Origin: Macrothele yani
Taxonomy: Eukaryota; Arthropoda; Arachnida; Araneae; Macrothelidae
Direction of reading: 5' to 3'
NCBI GenBank assembly: GCA_039090855.1
Contig: CM076999.1
Coordinates: 115,009,072 to 115,073,071, forward strand
Length of the DNA stretch: 64,000 bases
A program made the translations under genes and the position numbers. Under the pieces are notes generated by a model. That model had not been told where the DNA came from and did not search any database. It saw nothing but the letters and a program-made list of their open reading frames with translations. Below, piece after piece: positions 10,228 through 22,134 of this stretch (within the stretch, counting starts at the first letter, position 1; each line of letters begins with the position of its first letter).

Positions 10228-10812
10228 AACACTTGTCTGCGCTCTTAGAAACTTGGGGAAGAGTGAATTCACCCCACCCTCCTGAAAATTCGTGGTCGTG
10301 TACAGAATCATTATGTAAAGCATGGTTCTAATGTTTACAGCTCTACGTCCATTTTAACAGGACCCCCCCCCCCCCAGCTCAGGACCTCGCGGACGCTTCA
10401 AGCGGAACAGCCTGGATACACTGACAGACTCCAGCGGCCCAGAATCTAATATTACGGAAGTTGGGGTTGAGCCCCCCCCAAACCAAGTGTACCTCGGCCA
10501 TTTATTTCTTCAAATTAAAGTACAGTTCTCGCTTGGCTTACATGGAACGTTTTCGCGAAATTCGTTTGGAGTTCCCAATTCAGTTCTCAATGTAGGCCCA
10601 GAAACGGCAATCTTTATAGGACCCCCTCCCCCGTTTGAACTTTTGTATCCAAGTTGCTGAAAGATGTGTGGCAGGGTTGCCGGTAAATTGCCACACCGGA
10701 ACACTGCGACACATCAGTGTTCTTGTGTGGCAGTTTACAGTGAACCGTTCAGGAGGCATTTTTTCCGCTTTTCAGTTTTCAGGGGTATTTTCTCCTGGGG
10801 TATTTTTACCGT
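10228..10812 (-). repeat. Right arm of the large inverted repeat
   Basis: Reverse complement of 9112-9690. The sub-block GGATACACTGACAGACTCCA to ACGGAAGTTGGGG also resembles, in direct orientation, 9711-9770, so the spacer holds part of a third copy. Whether the pair is a foldback transposon or two opposed insertions of one repeat cannot be settled from one locus. Confidence 0.85.
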
Positions 10813-11055
10813 TTACCTGACGACCACGCGGATGTATTTTCTTTATTATTATAATATTTTCCATCATTTTCTTAATATTTTAAAATTAATTTCTCCAACT
10901 ATTCAGCTATAATAAATTAAATCAATTAGACTAAATATAAGGGGAGATTACTCAAAAACCTATAAAGGCGTTCATGGATTTTCGGGGGTAGGGGTGGGAA
11001 GACCCCCCCCCCATTCAGTTCGAAACACAGTTGCTGACGATCGGGGACGGCTGCT

Positions 11056-11094
11056 GTCAAGGCCACGGTGCTTTCCAACCACCGTGGCCTTGAC
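11056..11094. other. Perfect 15-bp hairpin
   Basis: Arms GTCAAGGCCACGGTG (11056-11070) and its exact complement (11080-11094) with a 9-base loop. GC-rich and not part of any repeat family seen elsewhere in the window. It could be the core of a small miniature element or structured RNA; nothing decides between them. Confidence 0.7.
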
Positions 11095-11251
11095 CATGAT
11101 GGAAGGTCACTTCCACCATGCTAAACCTGTAAGGACGCCTGCACTCAAACTAAGGGGAACACAAAAGGTCATCCCCTGAAGGAAGTGCTTTGTGGTGGGT
11201 GTCCAAGCAAACCCCTAGTTGCTGCTCAAAAAAGTTTTACTCTCTGTGGAG

Positions 11252-11312
11252 AAGACATATCGACTTTGAGGCGGTGATTCTGGAAGTTTTTAAGAAGGGC
11301 TCTGTGTTAAAA
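11252..11312 (+). CDS. Weak candidate internal exon
   Basis: An open frame starts at 11154 and ends at a consensus donor, GTAAGT at 11313. A possible acceptor (TACTCTCTGTGGAG) precedes 11252, giving RHIDFEAVILEVFKKGSVLK with a leading base. The donor is good. The acceptor is poor and the exon is only 61 bases. No protein family is recognised. Confidence 0.15.
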
Positions 11313-11479
11313 GTAAGTCTTCACAATTAATTACTTTAATTTCTTGAAAATGAAAACATTTACAATTCTAGGTCATTAATCGCGAAAAAAGTGTAACAGA
11401 AATAGCATACATAGCACAAGTGCCGACTACCGGGCATGCGCGTTAACTTAAACATGCCCAGATTTCTTCGAGAGCATTG

Positions 11480-14400
11480 TAAATTATTTTTCGGCAACTG
11501 CAGTGAAATCACTTATACGTTTTTCTAGGAGATTGCTTTAAAAAACGCGTGAATCTAAAAAAAAAAAAAAAAAAAAAGGTTTCAACGAAATTTCAAAACG
11601 TTAAATACTGTTGTAAAATTTGTGCTTTAAAGGACTATATGTCCCTTAAAAATTATTTATTTAAAATTGGACTGTTGGCGAAAGGAAAAGAAATCGATGC
11701 AAATTATAATATATTTCATCGCATCTCAAAAATCATAAATCCTTTGAAAACCAAACTTCTCTTTCGGGGGCTGTGTCTATAAAACTCCTGATTCTAGATT
11801 AAGTGAAATCCCCTCAACTAAAAATGTGAGATCAGTGTTTCAGTATGGAAAACAGTGTTTCAGTATGTTTTTCTAGGGGATTGCTGAACAGACGTATGAA
11901 TCTAAAAAAAGGTTCAAACGGAATTTGAAAACATTAAATGCCATTGTAAAATTTGTGCTTTAAAGGACTATATGTTTCTTAAAGAAGATTTATTTAAAAT
12001 CGGATTGTTTTCGAAAGAAAAAAAATCGATGCGAATTATAATACATTTTATCACATTGCAAAATTCCTAAATCCTTTGAAAATCAAACTTCTCTTTCGGG
12101 GGCTGTGTCTATAAAACTCCTGATTCTAGATTAAGTGAAATCCCCTCAACTAAAAATGTGAGATCAGTGTTTCAGTATGGAAAACAGTGTTTCAGTATGT
12201 TTTTCTAGGGGATTGCTGAACAGACGTATGAATCTAAAAAAGGTTCAAACGGAATTTGAAAACATTAAATGCCATTGTAAAATTTGTGCTTTAAAGGACT
12301 ATATGTTCCTTAAAAAAGATTTATTTAAAATCGGATTGTTTTCGAAAGAAAAAAAATCGATGCGAATTATAATACATTTTATCACATCGCAAAATTCCTA
12401 AATCCTTTGAAAATCAAACTTCTCTTTCGTGGGCTGTGTCTATAAAACTCCTGATTCTAGATTAAGTGAAATCCCCTCAACTAAAAAATGTGAGATCAGT
12501 GTTTCAGTATGGAAAACAGTGTTTCAGTATGTTTTTCTAGGGGATTGCTGAACAGACGTATGAATCTAAAAAAGGTTCAAACGGAATTTGAAAACATTAA
12601 ATGCCATTGTAAAATTTGTGCTTTAAAGGACTATATGTTTCTTAAAGAAGATTTATTTAAAATCGGATTGTTTTCGAAAGAAAAAAAAATCGATGCGAAT
12701 TATAATACATTTTATCACATCGCAAAATTCCTAAATCCTTTGAAAATCAAACTTCTCTTTCGTGGGCTGTGTCTATAAAACTCCTGATTCTAGATTAAGT
12801 GAAATCCCCTCAACTAAAAATGTGAGATCAGTGTTTCAGTATGTTTTTCTAGGGGATTGCTGAACAGACGTATGAATCTAAAAAAGGTTCAAACGGAATT
12901 TGAAAACATTAAATGCCATTGTAAAATTTGTGCTTTAAAGGACTATATGTTTCTTAAAGAAGATTTATTTAAAATCGGATTGTTTTCGAAAGAAAAAAAT
13001 CGATGCGAATTATAATACATTTTATCACATCGCAAAATTCCTAAATCCTTTGAAAATCAAACTTCTCTTTCGTGGGCTGTGTCTATAAAACTCCTGATTC
13101 TAGATTAAGTGAAATCCCCTCAACTAAAAATGTGAGATCAGTGTTTCAGTATGGAAAACAGTGTTTCAGTATGTTTTTCTAGGGGATTGCTGAACAGACG
13201 TATGAATCTAAAAAAAGGTTCAAACGGAATTTGAAAACATTAAATGCCATTGTAAAATTTGTGCTTTAAAGGACTATATGTTCCTTAAAAAAGATTTATT
13301 TAAAATCGGATTGTTTTCGAAAGAAAAAAAAATCGATGCGAATTATAATACATTTTATCACATCGCAAAATTCCTAAATCCTTTGAAAATCAAACTTCTC
13401 TTTCGTGGGCTGTGTCTATAAAACTCCTGATTCTAGATTAAGTGAAATCCCCTCAACTAAAAATGTGAGATCAGTGTTTCAGTATGGAAAACAGTGTTTC
13501 AGTATGTTTTTCTAGGGGATTGCTGAACAGACGTATGAATCTAAAAAAAGGTTCAAACGGAATTTGAAAACATTAAATGCCATTGTAAAATTTGTGCTTT
13601 AAAGGACTATATGTTTCTTAAAGAAGATTTATTTAAAATCGGATTGTTTTCGAAAGAAAAAAAAAATCGATGCGAATTATAATACATTTTATCACATCGC
13701 AAAATTCCTAAATCCTTTGAAAATCAAACTTCTCTTTCGTGGGCTGTGTCTATAAAACTCCTGATTCTAGATTAAGTGAAATCCCCTCAACTAAAAATGT
13801 GAGATCAGTGTTTCAGTATGGAAAACAGTGTTTCAGTATGTTTTTCTAGGGGATTGCTGAACAGACGTATGAATCTAAAAAAAGGTTCAAACGGAATTTG
13901 AAAACATTAAATGCCATTGTAAAATTTGTGCTTTAAAGGACTATATGTTTCTTAAAGAAGATTTATTTAAAATCGGATTGTTTTCGAAAGAAAAAAAATC
14001 GATGCGAATTATAATACATTTTATCACATCGCAAAATTCCTAAATCCTTTGAAAATCAAACTTCTCTTTCGTGGGCTGTGTCTATAAAACTCCTGATTCT
14101 AGATTAAGTGAAATCCCCTCAACTAAAAATGTGAGATCAGTGTTTCAGTATGGAAAACAGTGTTTCAGTATGTTTTTCTAGGGGATTGCTGAACAGACGT
14201 ATGAATCTAAAAAAAGGTTCAAACGGAATTTGAAAACATTAAATGCCATTGTAAAATTTGTGCTTTAAAGGACTATATGTTTCTTAAAGAAGATTTATTT
14301 AAAATCGGATTGTTTTCGAAAGAAAAAAAAATCGATGCGAATTATAATACATTTTATCACATCGCAAAATTCCTAAATCCTTTGAAAATCAAACTTCTCT

Positions 14401-15515
14401 TTCGTGGGCTGTGTCTATAAAACTCCTGATTCTAGATTAAGTGAAATCCCCTCAACTAAAAATGTGAGATCAGTGTTTCAGTATGGAAAACAGTGTTTCA
14501 GTATGTTTTTCTAGGGGATTGCTGAACAGACGTATGAATCTAAAAAAAGGTTCAAACGGAATTTGAAAACATTAAACGCCATTGTAAAATTTGTGCTTTA
14601 AAGGACTATATGTTCCTTAAAAAAGATTTATTTAAAAACGGATTGTTTTCGAAAGAAAAAGAAATCGATGCGAATTATAATATATTTCATCACATTGCAA
14701 AAATCCTAAATCCTTTGAAAATCAAACTTCTCTTTCGTGGGCTGTGTCTATAAAACTCCTGATTCTAGATTAAGTGAAATCCCCTCAACTAAAAATGTGA
14801 GATCAGTGTTTCAGTATGGAAAACAGTGTTTCAGTATGTTTTTCTAGGGGATTGCTAAGCAGACGTATAAATCTAAAAAAAGGTTTAAACGAAATTTCAA
14901 AATATTAAATGCTATTGTAAGATTTGTGCTTTAAAGGACTATATGTTCCTTAAAAAAGATTTATTTAAAAACGGATTGTTTTCGAAAGAAAAAAAAATCG
15001 ATGCGAATTATAATATATTTCATCTCATCGCAAAATTCCTAAATCCTTTGAAAATCAAACTTCTCTTTCGGGGGCTGTGTCTATAAAACTCCTGATTCTA
15101 GATTAAGTAAAATCCCCTCAACCAAGAATGTGAGATCAGTGTTTCAGTATGGAAAACAGTGCTTCAGTATGAACCAGTGTTTCAGTATGTTTTTCTAGGG
15201 GATTGCTTAAAAGACGTATGAATCTAAAAAAGGTTTAAACGAAATTTCAAAACATTAAATGCTATCGTAAAATTTGTGCTTTAAAGGACTATATGTTCCT
15301 TAAAAATTATTTATTTAAAATCTTGTTGTTGGTGAAAGAAAAAAGAAATCGATGCAAATTATAATATATTTCGTCGCATTGCAAAAATCATAAATCCTTT
15401 GAAAATCAAACTTCTCTTTCGGGGGCTGTGTCTATAAAATTCCTGATTCTAGATTAAGTGAAATCCCGTCAACTAAGAATGTGAGATCAGTGCTTCGGTA
15501 TGGAACTCATGAATT
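11480..15515 (+). repeat. ~332-bp satellite, twelve tandem units
   Basis: The marker CCTGATTCTAGATTAAGTG recurs at 11787, 12119, 12450, 12783, 13093, 13426, 13760, 14092, 14425, 14758, 15091 and 15442. Spacing is 331-334 except for one 310-bp unit, which lacks the second GTTTCAGTATGGAAAACA block, and one 351-bp unit. Central units are almost identical while edge units are diverged, the pattern expected of unequal exchange. Each unit holds an ~89-codon frame (CHCKICALKDYMFLKEDLFK) opened or closed by A-run length, so coding is unlikely. Confidence 0.95.
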
Positions 15516-16104
15516 AACAGGTTTTTTTTTTGTTTTTTTCTGAGGATCCAGACTGGATCTCTTTGAAACCAAAATAATGGATTTTATAAGGATACATTTA
15601 GGACTCTATTCTGCCGCGCCATGGAATAGTGGAGACAGAAAGTCAGTGTTTCTTTCAGGCACACATCCGGGGGATCGAAACCCACCGGAAACGAACATCC
15701 CCCCTCCCCCCGAGGCATTTTATGTTACCCAGCCAAATGTCAATAAATTCAGCTGTAATGAAAAAAGTTTCGTTTCTTGTGATGTACATATAGTTCTCCA
15801 ATTGTATTTTTTTTAAATATTTGTTGAAGTATAGATTATTTTGTCTAAAAAGTGTGTTAAGACGCATGCCGTTCTTAAAATATAATAAGTTGACTAGTCA
15901 ATTCGTCTTATATGACAGAAAATGCAAAAAACTGTGTTGGATGATGTGAATAATTTTACGGTACTAAAGAAATTACATTCTGTGTAACGGACGCGGACGT
16001 GAAAAAACAAATCGAAAAAACAACAGTGTAACTAAGTGAACGTGATTAAATAAACTATGCATTATGAACTTTATGGATTACTTGCTATGCTGTGTTTCAG
16101 TATA
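15516..16104. other. No recognisable feature
   Basis: T-runs at 15521 and 15810, then AT-rich single-copy-looking DNA. The short frames here have no domain character. Confidence 0.5.
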
Positions 16105-16680
16105 TTTTACGCTTTCCAACTGTAATTTGAAGAAGCTTATATGCTCCAGCTTTGTCCGTCCGTCTGTCTGTCTCTCTGCCTGTCCGCTCGATAACTCGCG
16201 TAAAAATGATTCGATTTCGACGAAATTTTAGTATGTGGTAGGGGACAACTGGGGACGAACCCTATTGAAAATAAACGAAATGGGGTCAAAGGAGGGCATC
16301 CATTCCATCGCCTTTATGCGTCATAACTTACATAAAATGCTTCGATTGCGACAAAACTTTATCATGTTGTTTCGGAGGTATACTGAACCAGTTCTGTTGA
16401 ATATAATCGAAATGAGGTCAAAGTCAGGGCACAGGAGTGAGATTTATTCCACATCCATTATCCTCATAACTTAACTGAAAATGCTTCTCTTGCAACAAAA
16501 CTTTAGTATGTTGTTCCGGAGGTATACTGAACCGGTTCTGTCGAATATCATCAAAATGAGGTCAAAGGTCGAGATTTTTTCACACAGCCATTATCCTCAT
16601 AACTTGAGTGATGATTTCTGGTATGTTGGAAAGCTTGCGTATCATAATCAATGCATTGCATGATTTTACTAACTTGTTTT
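16105..16680 (-). repeat. Dispersed repeat family Q, near-complete reverse copy
   Basis: Opens with TACGCTTTCCAAC (16108-16120), then GCTCCAGCTTTGTCCGTCC, ATAACTCGCG, and internal ~115-145-bp subrepeats carrying ATGTTGTTTCGGAGGTATAC and GAACCAGTTCTGTTGAATAT. It closes with TGTTGGAAAGC and CATGATTTTACTAACTTGTT. The near-terminal 13-base inverted repeat is shared with 19416/19912 and 4337. The block encodes no convincing protein. Family type is unknown; a non-autonomous DNA element is one possibility. Confidence 0.8.
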
Positions 16681-17271
16681 ATGTAAGCACTAAACAATTA
16701 ATAAACTACTCATCCCTACTGGGGGTTTCATTCTACAGTTTTAATTTCACATGTGCTTTTTAAATCGTGATTATTAGATCATATGAAAAAAAAAAAAAAC
16801 TATTTTATTGTTGTTGTTCTATTCTGATAGTTCTGTTGGTGAAAACAAAATAATTTGCAGGTTAAACTGCACATTTTAAACCTACTGCACATTTACATGG
16901 CGGCATTTAGATGATTATAAGTTTTTATTTCGCGATTGACATCTTTCAGAATGAGATTTTGTGACTGTAATCCAATTTGTAATATTTAGAGACCCCCCCA
17001 CCCATCGTTTAGGTGGAGAAAGTTGGTTCTTGAAATTTTTGAAGAAATTACTGTATTCATATAGTAGTTAAAATTACACAAACTTTCCCCCTCTAAGTTT
17101 CCATTTACCTCCCCCGATCAAAAAGTCCTGAAAGAAACACTGCGTAAAGTTTCTTCTCAGAAATTTATCAATTTTTAAATAGCACGTGTGTGTGTGTGTG
17201 TGTGTTGAAATGTGAAACCAATTTTTCATCCAAACCGAAAGTAAACGACATATCCTTGTCTGATGGGGTCA
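16681..17271. other. No recognisable feature apart from a short (GT)n run
   Basis: AT-rich DNA with an A13 run at 16786-16798 and a GT dinucleotide run at 17187-17206. No shared repeats were noticed. Confidence 0.5.
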
Positions 17272-18449
17272 AGGTTCAACCAAAGAATATAAACGCTTCG
17301 CGTGAAGAAGCTCAACTCTCGTAGAGATAATGTAAAACAGGCGACAGCAGCGCCACCATGTAATGCGGCAGCAGATGCTCTGCGGGAAAGTTAACATTCA
17401 GGCGCAAAAAGCGTAGGAGACACGGGACGGGAAGCCTATTTCACGGAAAGGAAGCTAAGCTTTGATCTGCGACTGTTTCCTTCGGTCTCATTGGGTCTAC
17501 TAAAGCATTTTTTTTTTTTGTTGTTCTTTTCTGAGTATCCCTCCTGTCCCTTCTTTTGGTGAAACAAATATATACATTAGCAATTAATATTATTTTAAGG
17601 AAATTTTAGCAGTTTTATTCTCACTTTAGGCACCGTAGTAATACCAGGTTGCTTGGCATGAATTTCATATTTACAATATACCTTAAATGTCAAAAATGCT
17701 GAGGCTGGTTTCCCAGTAGCAGCCATAATAATAATAAAAAAAAAGCAAAGACAACCGAAGTTTCCCAAAGCTACAATTTTTTTTTCTACCCTTCCGAAGT
17801 TTGTAAATTAAACGCACTGCGCTGGAGAAATTTTCTCAACAGATCGGAAAAACATCCGTTCGTATCTGAGTAGGTTCGAACCTGGGCTGCTGGCGTGATA
17901 GCTGAGCTCTCTACCGACCGGACTAACTCGCCACGATTGGGTGTATGCTTAAAGCTGTCTGTTTGGTATGCATTGTGTAATCGAATGCTTCCCTCTTTCA
18001 TTTTACAATATTACGAGGTATTTTTCATAAAAGTCAGTTTCATATAATTGATAAATTAATTTTTTCAACGTAACGATAGCTTTTTTTCAGCAAACGTTGT
18101 TTTAATGGTTTTCCAGGATATTTGTTTCAAACGGTTTCAAATTTGTTCTTGTTATTCATCCACTCCATTCCATGAATTGTTATTCATCGGAATGGAGTGG
18201 GTGTATTTCATGGCTGTAATATAAACGCAGATCTAGATGAGAACAACAAAACGCCAACACAAACAAGCGTTTATATTCTTTGAACACAAACACGCATGCT
18301 CAGTCTAACTCAGTCTGCTCGGCATCCTGCGGCATCAGCCTGTAATGTTGGCTTCTGTGTAGTAATTCTTTGCCGCATAATATAGTGGCGCTAGTTACGT
18401 CTCGCTGAGCCTTACCTTCTTATCAGTTAGATATTCTTTGGTTCAACTT
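17272..18449. mobile_element. Possible non-autonomous DNA element with ~20-bp terminal inverted repeats
   Basis: The left end AGGTTCAACCAAAGAATATA and the right end (rc of 18425-18446: AAGTTGAACCAAAGAATATC) match at about 18 of 20 bases. A second inverted pair (AAGAATATAAACGCTT / rc at 18265-18283) lies just inside. A related fragment sits at 21535-21720 (ACCAAAGAATATCTAAC, GATGCTCTGCGGGAAAG-like block). No transposase frame is present. Target duplication not identified. Confidence 0.5.
17790..17955 (-). mobile_element. tRNA-like SINE fragment, third type
   Basis: The minus strand shows A-box-like GAGTTAGTCCGGTCGGTAGA and B-box-like AGGTTCGAACCTAC, a typical Pol III promoter spacing. The sequence fails to fold as a complete tRNA. 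It is a single copy in this window, inside the possible TIR element. Confidence 0.5.
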
Positions 18450-18654
18450 TGAATGCACCCAAGGTTGGGTTGCACCAAGCGAGGTTTCCCGTTTCCTCAA
18501 GAACACCGATTTTTACCCCTTCCCTTCCCCCGCGACACACAAACACACCCCACCACCACGCACCCCACCATACTGATAGCCCACTTCCGCATGAGTTTTA
18601 CGGAGCAATTCCCCGTGGTTTTCATAACCCAAGTCCGCACGCACGTGGGTTTTA

Positions 18655-18865
18655 TAAGCAGAAGTTTCTTTGGAAGTGCGTACTACTCGTACATATGTTC
18701 AGTCAATGAGCAAGGATTTGCAAAAGAAAAGGATTTAATCGTGCGCAAATCTGGAGAATTCTCGGACCGTTGTTGTCGAAGTTAAAAAATCCCTGAATGT
18801 TTAGGTACATTCGTTTCTGTAGAAGTGCGTACTGTATATGTTGTGTCAATGAGAAAGTATTTGTT
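18655..18865 (+). repeat. Short imperfect direct duplication
   Basis: GAAGTTTCTTTGGAAGTGCG-to-AATGAGCAAGGATTT (18660-18722) is repeated, with changes, at about 18808-18862 as TTCGTTTCTGTAGAAGTGCG to AATGAGAAAGTATTT. Flanking DNA 18450-18650 is a C/A-rich stretch without recognised content. Confidence 0.6.
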
Positions 18866-18994
18866 GTGTACTGTATATGTTGTGTGTATTGTATATGTAG
18901 GAATACTGATATACTGTACATACATATTGCATTGTACTGTATATTGTAAGTATATAAAAAAGAAACACGCAACTCAGATGCTTTTCGGCGATAA

Positions 18995-19118
18995 CGGCCT
19001 TGGTGTTGACAAAACAAGTTAGTAAAATCATGCAATGTATTGATTATGATATGCTTTCCAACATACCAGAAATCATTACTCAAGTTATGAGGATAATGGC
19101 TGTGGAATAAATCTCGCC
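18995..19118 (+). repeat. Family Q fragment (one end only)
   Basis: Carries the outer block AAACAAGTTAGTAAAATCATG through GGATAATGGCTGTGGAATAA. It then breaks into short A-rich duplications (CAAGGGGGGAAAAAATCATT and variants) up to 19205. Confidence 0.75.
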
Positions 19119-19376
19119 AAGGGGGGAAAAAATCATTTCAAGCCAAGGGGAAAAAAAAATCATTTCAAGCCAAAGGAAAATAAATAAATAAATAAAAAAA
19201 TCATGCGGAGTTGGACTATCAGATTGGGGAGTGGGGGTAAAAATCGGTATTCTTGCGGAAATGAGCTACCTCCACACCAAGAAGAAATACAATCGGAGTA
19301 ACAGAATATAGGCGTACGGTTGTACGCTGTTTGTTAATATTAGCATCTTTTGCAGATAGTTTTTGCTTGTAGATTA

Positions 19377-19932
19377 AAAACAAGTTAGTAAAATCATGCA
19401 GTACATTGATTATGATACGCTTTCCAACATACCAGAAATCATTACTCAAGTTACGAGGATAATGGCTGTGGAATAAATATCGGTCCTGTGCCCCATTTCA
19501 ATTATATTAAACAGAGTTGGTTCAGTATACCTCCGGAACAACATACTAAAGTTTTGTCGTAATAGAAGTATTTTTAGTCAAGTTTTGAAATCTCGCTCCT
19601 GTGCCCTGACCTTTGACCCCATTTTGGTGATATTAAACAGAACCGGTTCAGTATACCTCCGAAACAACATACTGAAGTGTTGTCGCAATCGAAGCATTTT
19701 TACGTAAGTTGTGACGCGTAAGGGCGATGGAATGGATCCCCTCCTATATCCTGACCTTTAACCCCATTTCGTTCATTTTCAATATGGTTCCTTCCCAGAT
19801 AGTTCCCTATCACATACTGAAATTTCATGGAAATCGAACCAATTTTAAGCGAGTTATCGTGTGGAAAGACAGACAGAAAAAGCTGGAGCATATACGCTTC
19901 TTCAACCTACCGTTGGAAAGCGTAAAAAACAA
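19377..19932 (+). repeat. Dispersed repeat family Q, best-preserved copy
   Basis: Outer block AACAAGTTAGTAAAATCATG, inverted-repeat motif TACGCTTTCCAAC at 19416-19428, internal subrepeats (GGTTCAGTATACCTCCGGAA at about 19520 and again at 19646), and closing GTTGGAAAGCGTA at 19912-19924. Size about 550 bp. The repeat is found five times, whole or in part, within 64 kb. Confidence 0.85.
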
Positions 19933-20309
19933 ATATGTTATTTACAGCAATTAAAGCATTTACTGAAAGCTTTATATTCACAGATTAATATACTTAATTC
20001 TATTTTAATTTAAAGGACGTTCAAATATTTTTTACATCTTCTGAGTTCTTTTGTTTTTGCAGACATTTCTGGCTTCTAGATTTTATCAAGGCTTGTTATC
20101 GATGTATAGCAACTGTATCAAAAATTATTACCAGGTTCCACTTCCAGTTGCCAGTTATTAAGTTCGAATCATTTCCTTGTGTATTTTGTAAATTTACTAT
20201 TGAATTAAGTTTTTGAAAATGCTATTTATAAATTTTGAAAGTTCATTAATGGAACTGTTTCTCTGGATATAAAAACTTTCTGTAATTAGTCTCTTGTTTT
20301 TATGAGGGT
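19933..20309. other. No recognisable feature
   Basis: AT-rich DNA without a shared repeat, domain-bearing frame or paired termini that I could see. Confidence 0.45.
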
Positions 20310-20650
20310 CATAGTCCCATGTCAATGTGACCAATCGTCAATGTGACCTTTGCTTGGTATCTGCTGTCCAAAGTAAATGTAGATATCTGTTAGCTCCAGT
20401 TTTTTCCCATCAATCGCAAAATCTTCGTTTCTTGATCTTCTTTTCTTGATATTTAAAATCTTCGCATTGTACATGAGTTTTATCTCCTGAAAATTCATTT
20501 TTAATCCCCACTTCTTTACTCTCGTCAGCAACTTCCTGGATCATGTGCAACGCTGAAGGGCTAGTTTCAAAAATGACGACCTCCTCAGCCAGCGAATAAA
20601 TTAAATGATCTCCATTAATCTTTATCTCTTTGTTTTTCAAATTCAATATT
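20310..20650 (-). pseudogene. RTE-like LINE reverse transcriptase fragment
   Basis: Two overlapping minus-strand frames (20410-20646 and 20322-20531) together resemble the palm/thumb of a LINE reverse transcriptase: INGDHLIYSLAEEVVIFETS, then MIQEVADESKEVGIKNEF, then (after a frameshift) GLKMNFQEIKLMYN and TDIYIYFGQQI. In the family the first block carries a catalytic FADD. Here it reads LAEE, so both aspartates are lost. The thumb block normally reads like Y-x-YLG. It is a short, 5'- and 3'-truncated relic in opposite orientation to the RTE tail at 20966. Confidence 0.6.
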
Positions 20651-20674
20651 TTATTTATTTATTTATTTATTTGA
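20651..20674. repeat. (TTTA)n microsatellite
   Basis: Six uninterrupted ATTT units directly beside the reverse-transcriptase relic. Confidence 0.9.
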
Positions 20675-20959
20675 GATTAGCTCACCACCTACATTTCAAT
20701 TCCGGTGCAGAGAACGAATTCGCTAGTACCACTCTAGAGCCTACTTATGAAAAAATTTAATTATTTACATTTTCTTTTGGGTGTTCTGTCAAGTTTTATT
20801 TTTTGGGAAAGGATGCAGCGTAATTTATTTTTCTCTATTTTATTTAAAGTCTCTTTTAGATTTAGATATGCATTTTCATAGATGTTATTGATAATGCTAA
20901 TTAATGCATTCATAGATGTTATTAGTAACACTTATCAAAGTATTCATAGATATTATTCA

Positions 20960-21215
20960 TAATGCTCAATCCTTGAAGTGGCAATGGGCTGGATATATTG
21001 TCAGAAGAAGGGACCACCGATGTACAACCGAAATTTTAGACTGAATACCCAACAGGGAAAGGGAAAGATCCAGAAGAAGACCACATGGGAGACGGGGAGA
21101 TGAAATTTGAAAACATGCCGGAAACATGTTCAAAACAGACCGTTGTGGAAGAAAACTTGGGGAGACCTTCATCCAGCAGTGGAATGATAATGGCTGACAA
21201 TGATGATAATATATA
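20960..21215 (+). mobile_element. RTE-like LINE 3' end, copy 1 (5'-truncated)
   Basis: Shares TGAAGTGGCAATGGGCTGGA, GGAAACTTGGGGAGACCTTC-like and CAGCAGTGGAATGATAATGG with 36159-36625, and ends in the (GAT)-rich tail ACAATGATGATAAT. That kind of tail is common in RTE-clade elements. Frames are broken. Confidence 0.75.
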
Positions 21216-21392
21216 TATGCACAGCACATACGTTTGTGTGCAAATGCAAGAATGCGCAAAAGCATCAAGTTTAATTTTTCTAATTTCTTTTTCAGTCTAA
21301 AGATTATAAATTAACGAAAAAATTGGAACACTGTAATTAAGTTCGGTTGAGTTCTAGCTCCTTTGGGGCTTAACTCAACTTCTTTGTTATAT

Positions 21393-21432
21393 GCCTACTT
21401 CAATCTATTGTGACACATAGACTGAAGTAGGC
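21393..21432. other. 16-bp hairpin
   Basis: GCCTACTTCAATCTAT (21393-21408) and its complement with one mismatch (21417-21432) around an 8-base loop. Function unknown. Confidence 0.65.
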
Positions 21433-21534
21433 AATAGCAATACCTGATGCACAACGATTTATTGTCCTCAGCGACAAATTTTTGGTAAAATTAAATGCAT
21501 TGAAATTATTGGGAAAGTATTTTAAATCGCAGTT

Positions 21535-21720
21535 GTACCAAAGAATATCTAACCCTTAAAGAAGGTCAACTCTCATAGAGATAGCGTCAAACAGGCGGCA
21601 ACAGCGCCGCCACATCTTAAGAGGTAATATGCTCTGCGGGAAAGTTAACATTCAGGAGCAAAACACGTTAGGGAGACCACGGCAGCGAAGCCTTTTTTCT
21701 GATCCACTACGGTTTCCTTC
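21535..21720 (+). repeat. Fragment related to the left part of the 17272 element
   Basis: Shares ACCAAAGAATAT, AACTCTC-TAGAGATA, CAGGCG-CA-CAGCGCC and GATGCTCTGCGGGAAAGTTA-like sequence with 17275-17395. The right end of that element is missing. 21721-22134 holds nothing I recognise. Confidence 0.6.
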
Positions 21721-22134
21721 GATCTGATGACTATTTGCTTAGAACAGTTTGTTGCTGCTGTTTTCTGATATCCCGCCCATCCCTTATTTTGGTGAGAAAA
21801 ATATGCAAAAACATTAGTAATACTATTTAAATTAAATTTCAGCAAATATTACAGTTAGGCCTAAGGATCCGTACAAAATGCAGACATCCCCTAGTATTTG
21901 GCATTACTGAAAATGTTTCTGAAGAACAAACAAAAGCCTTAACTAACCCGATTGGCGCAACAAAACTAACATATCCGATTTGCGAAGTTATTATGCTACC
22001 GAGAAGGTAAAGGACCCCCCCAATTTTTTTGGGAATATAATGATATAGTGCACACTTTATTATAATATGAACAGAGTAAATTTAATAATATAAGACTGAT
22101 TTTTCGTAGAATGCAAACACGTATTCAATATGTA

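Noticed and set aside
12177..12778. Zinc-finger-like CHCKIC peptide in the 332-bp satellite
   Set aside because: Frame opens and closes with A-run length between units; two closely spaced Cys pairs are not enough.
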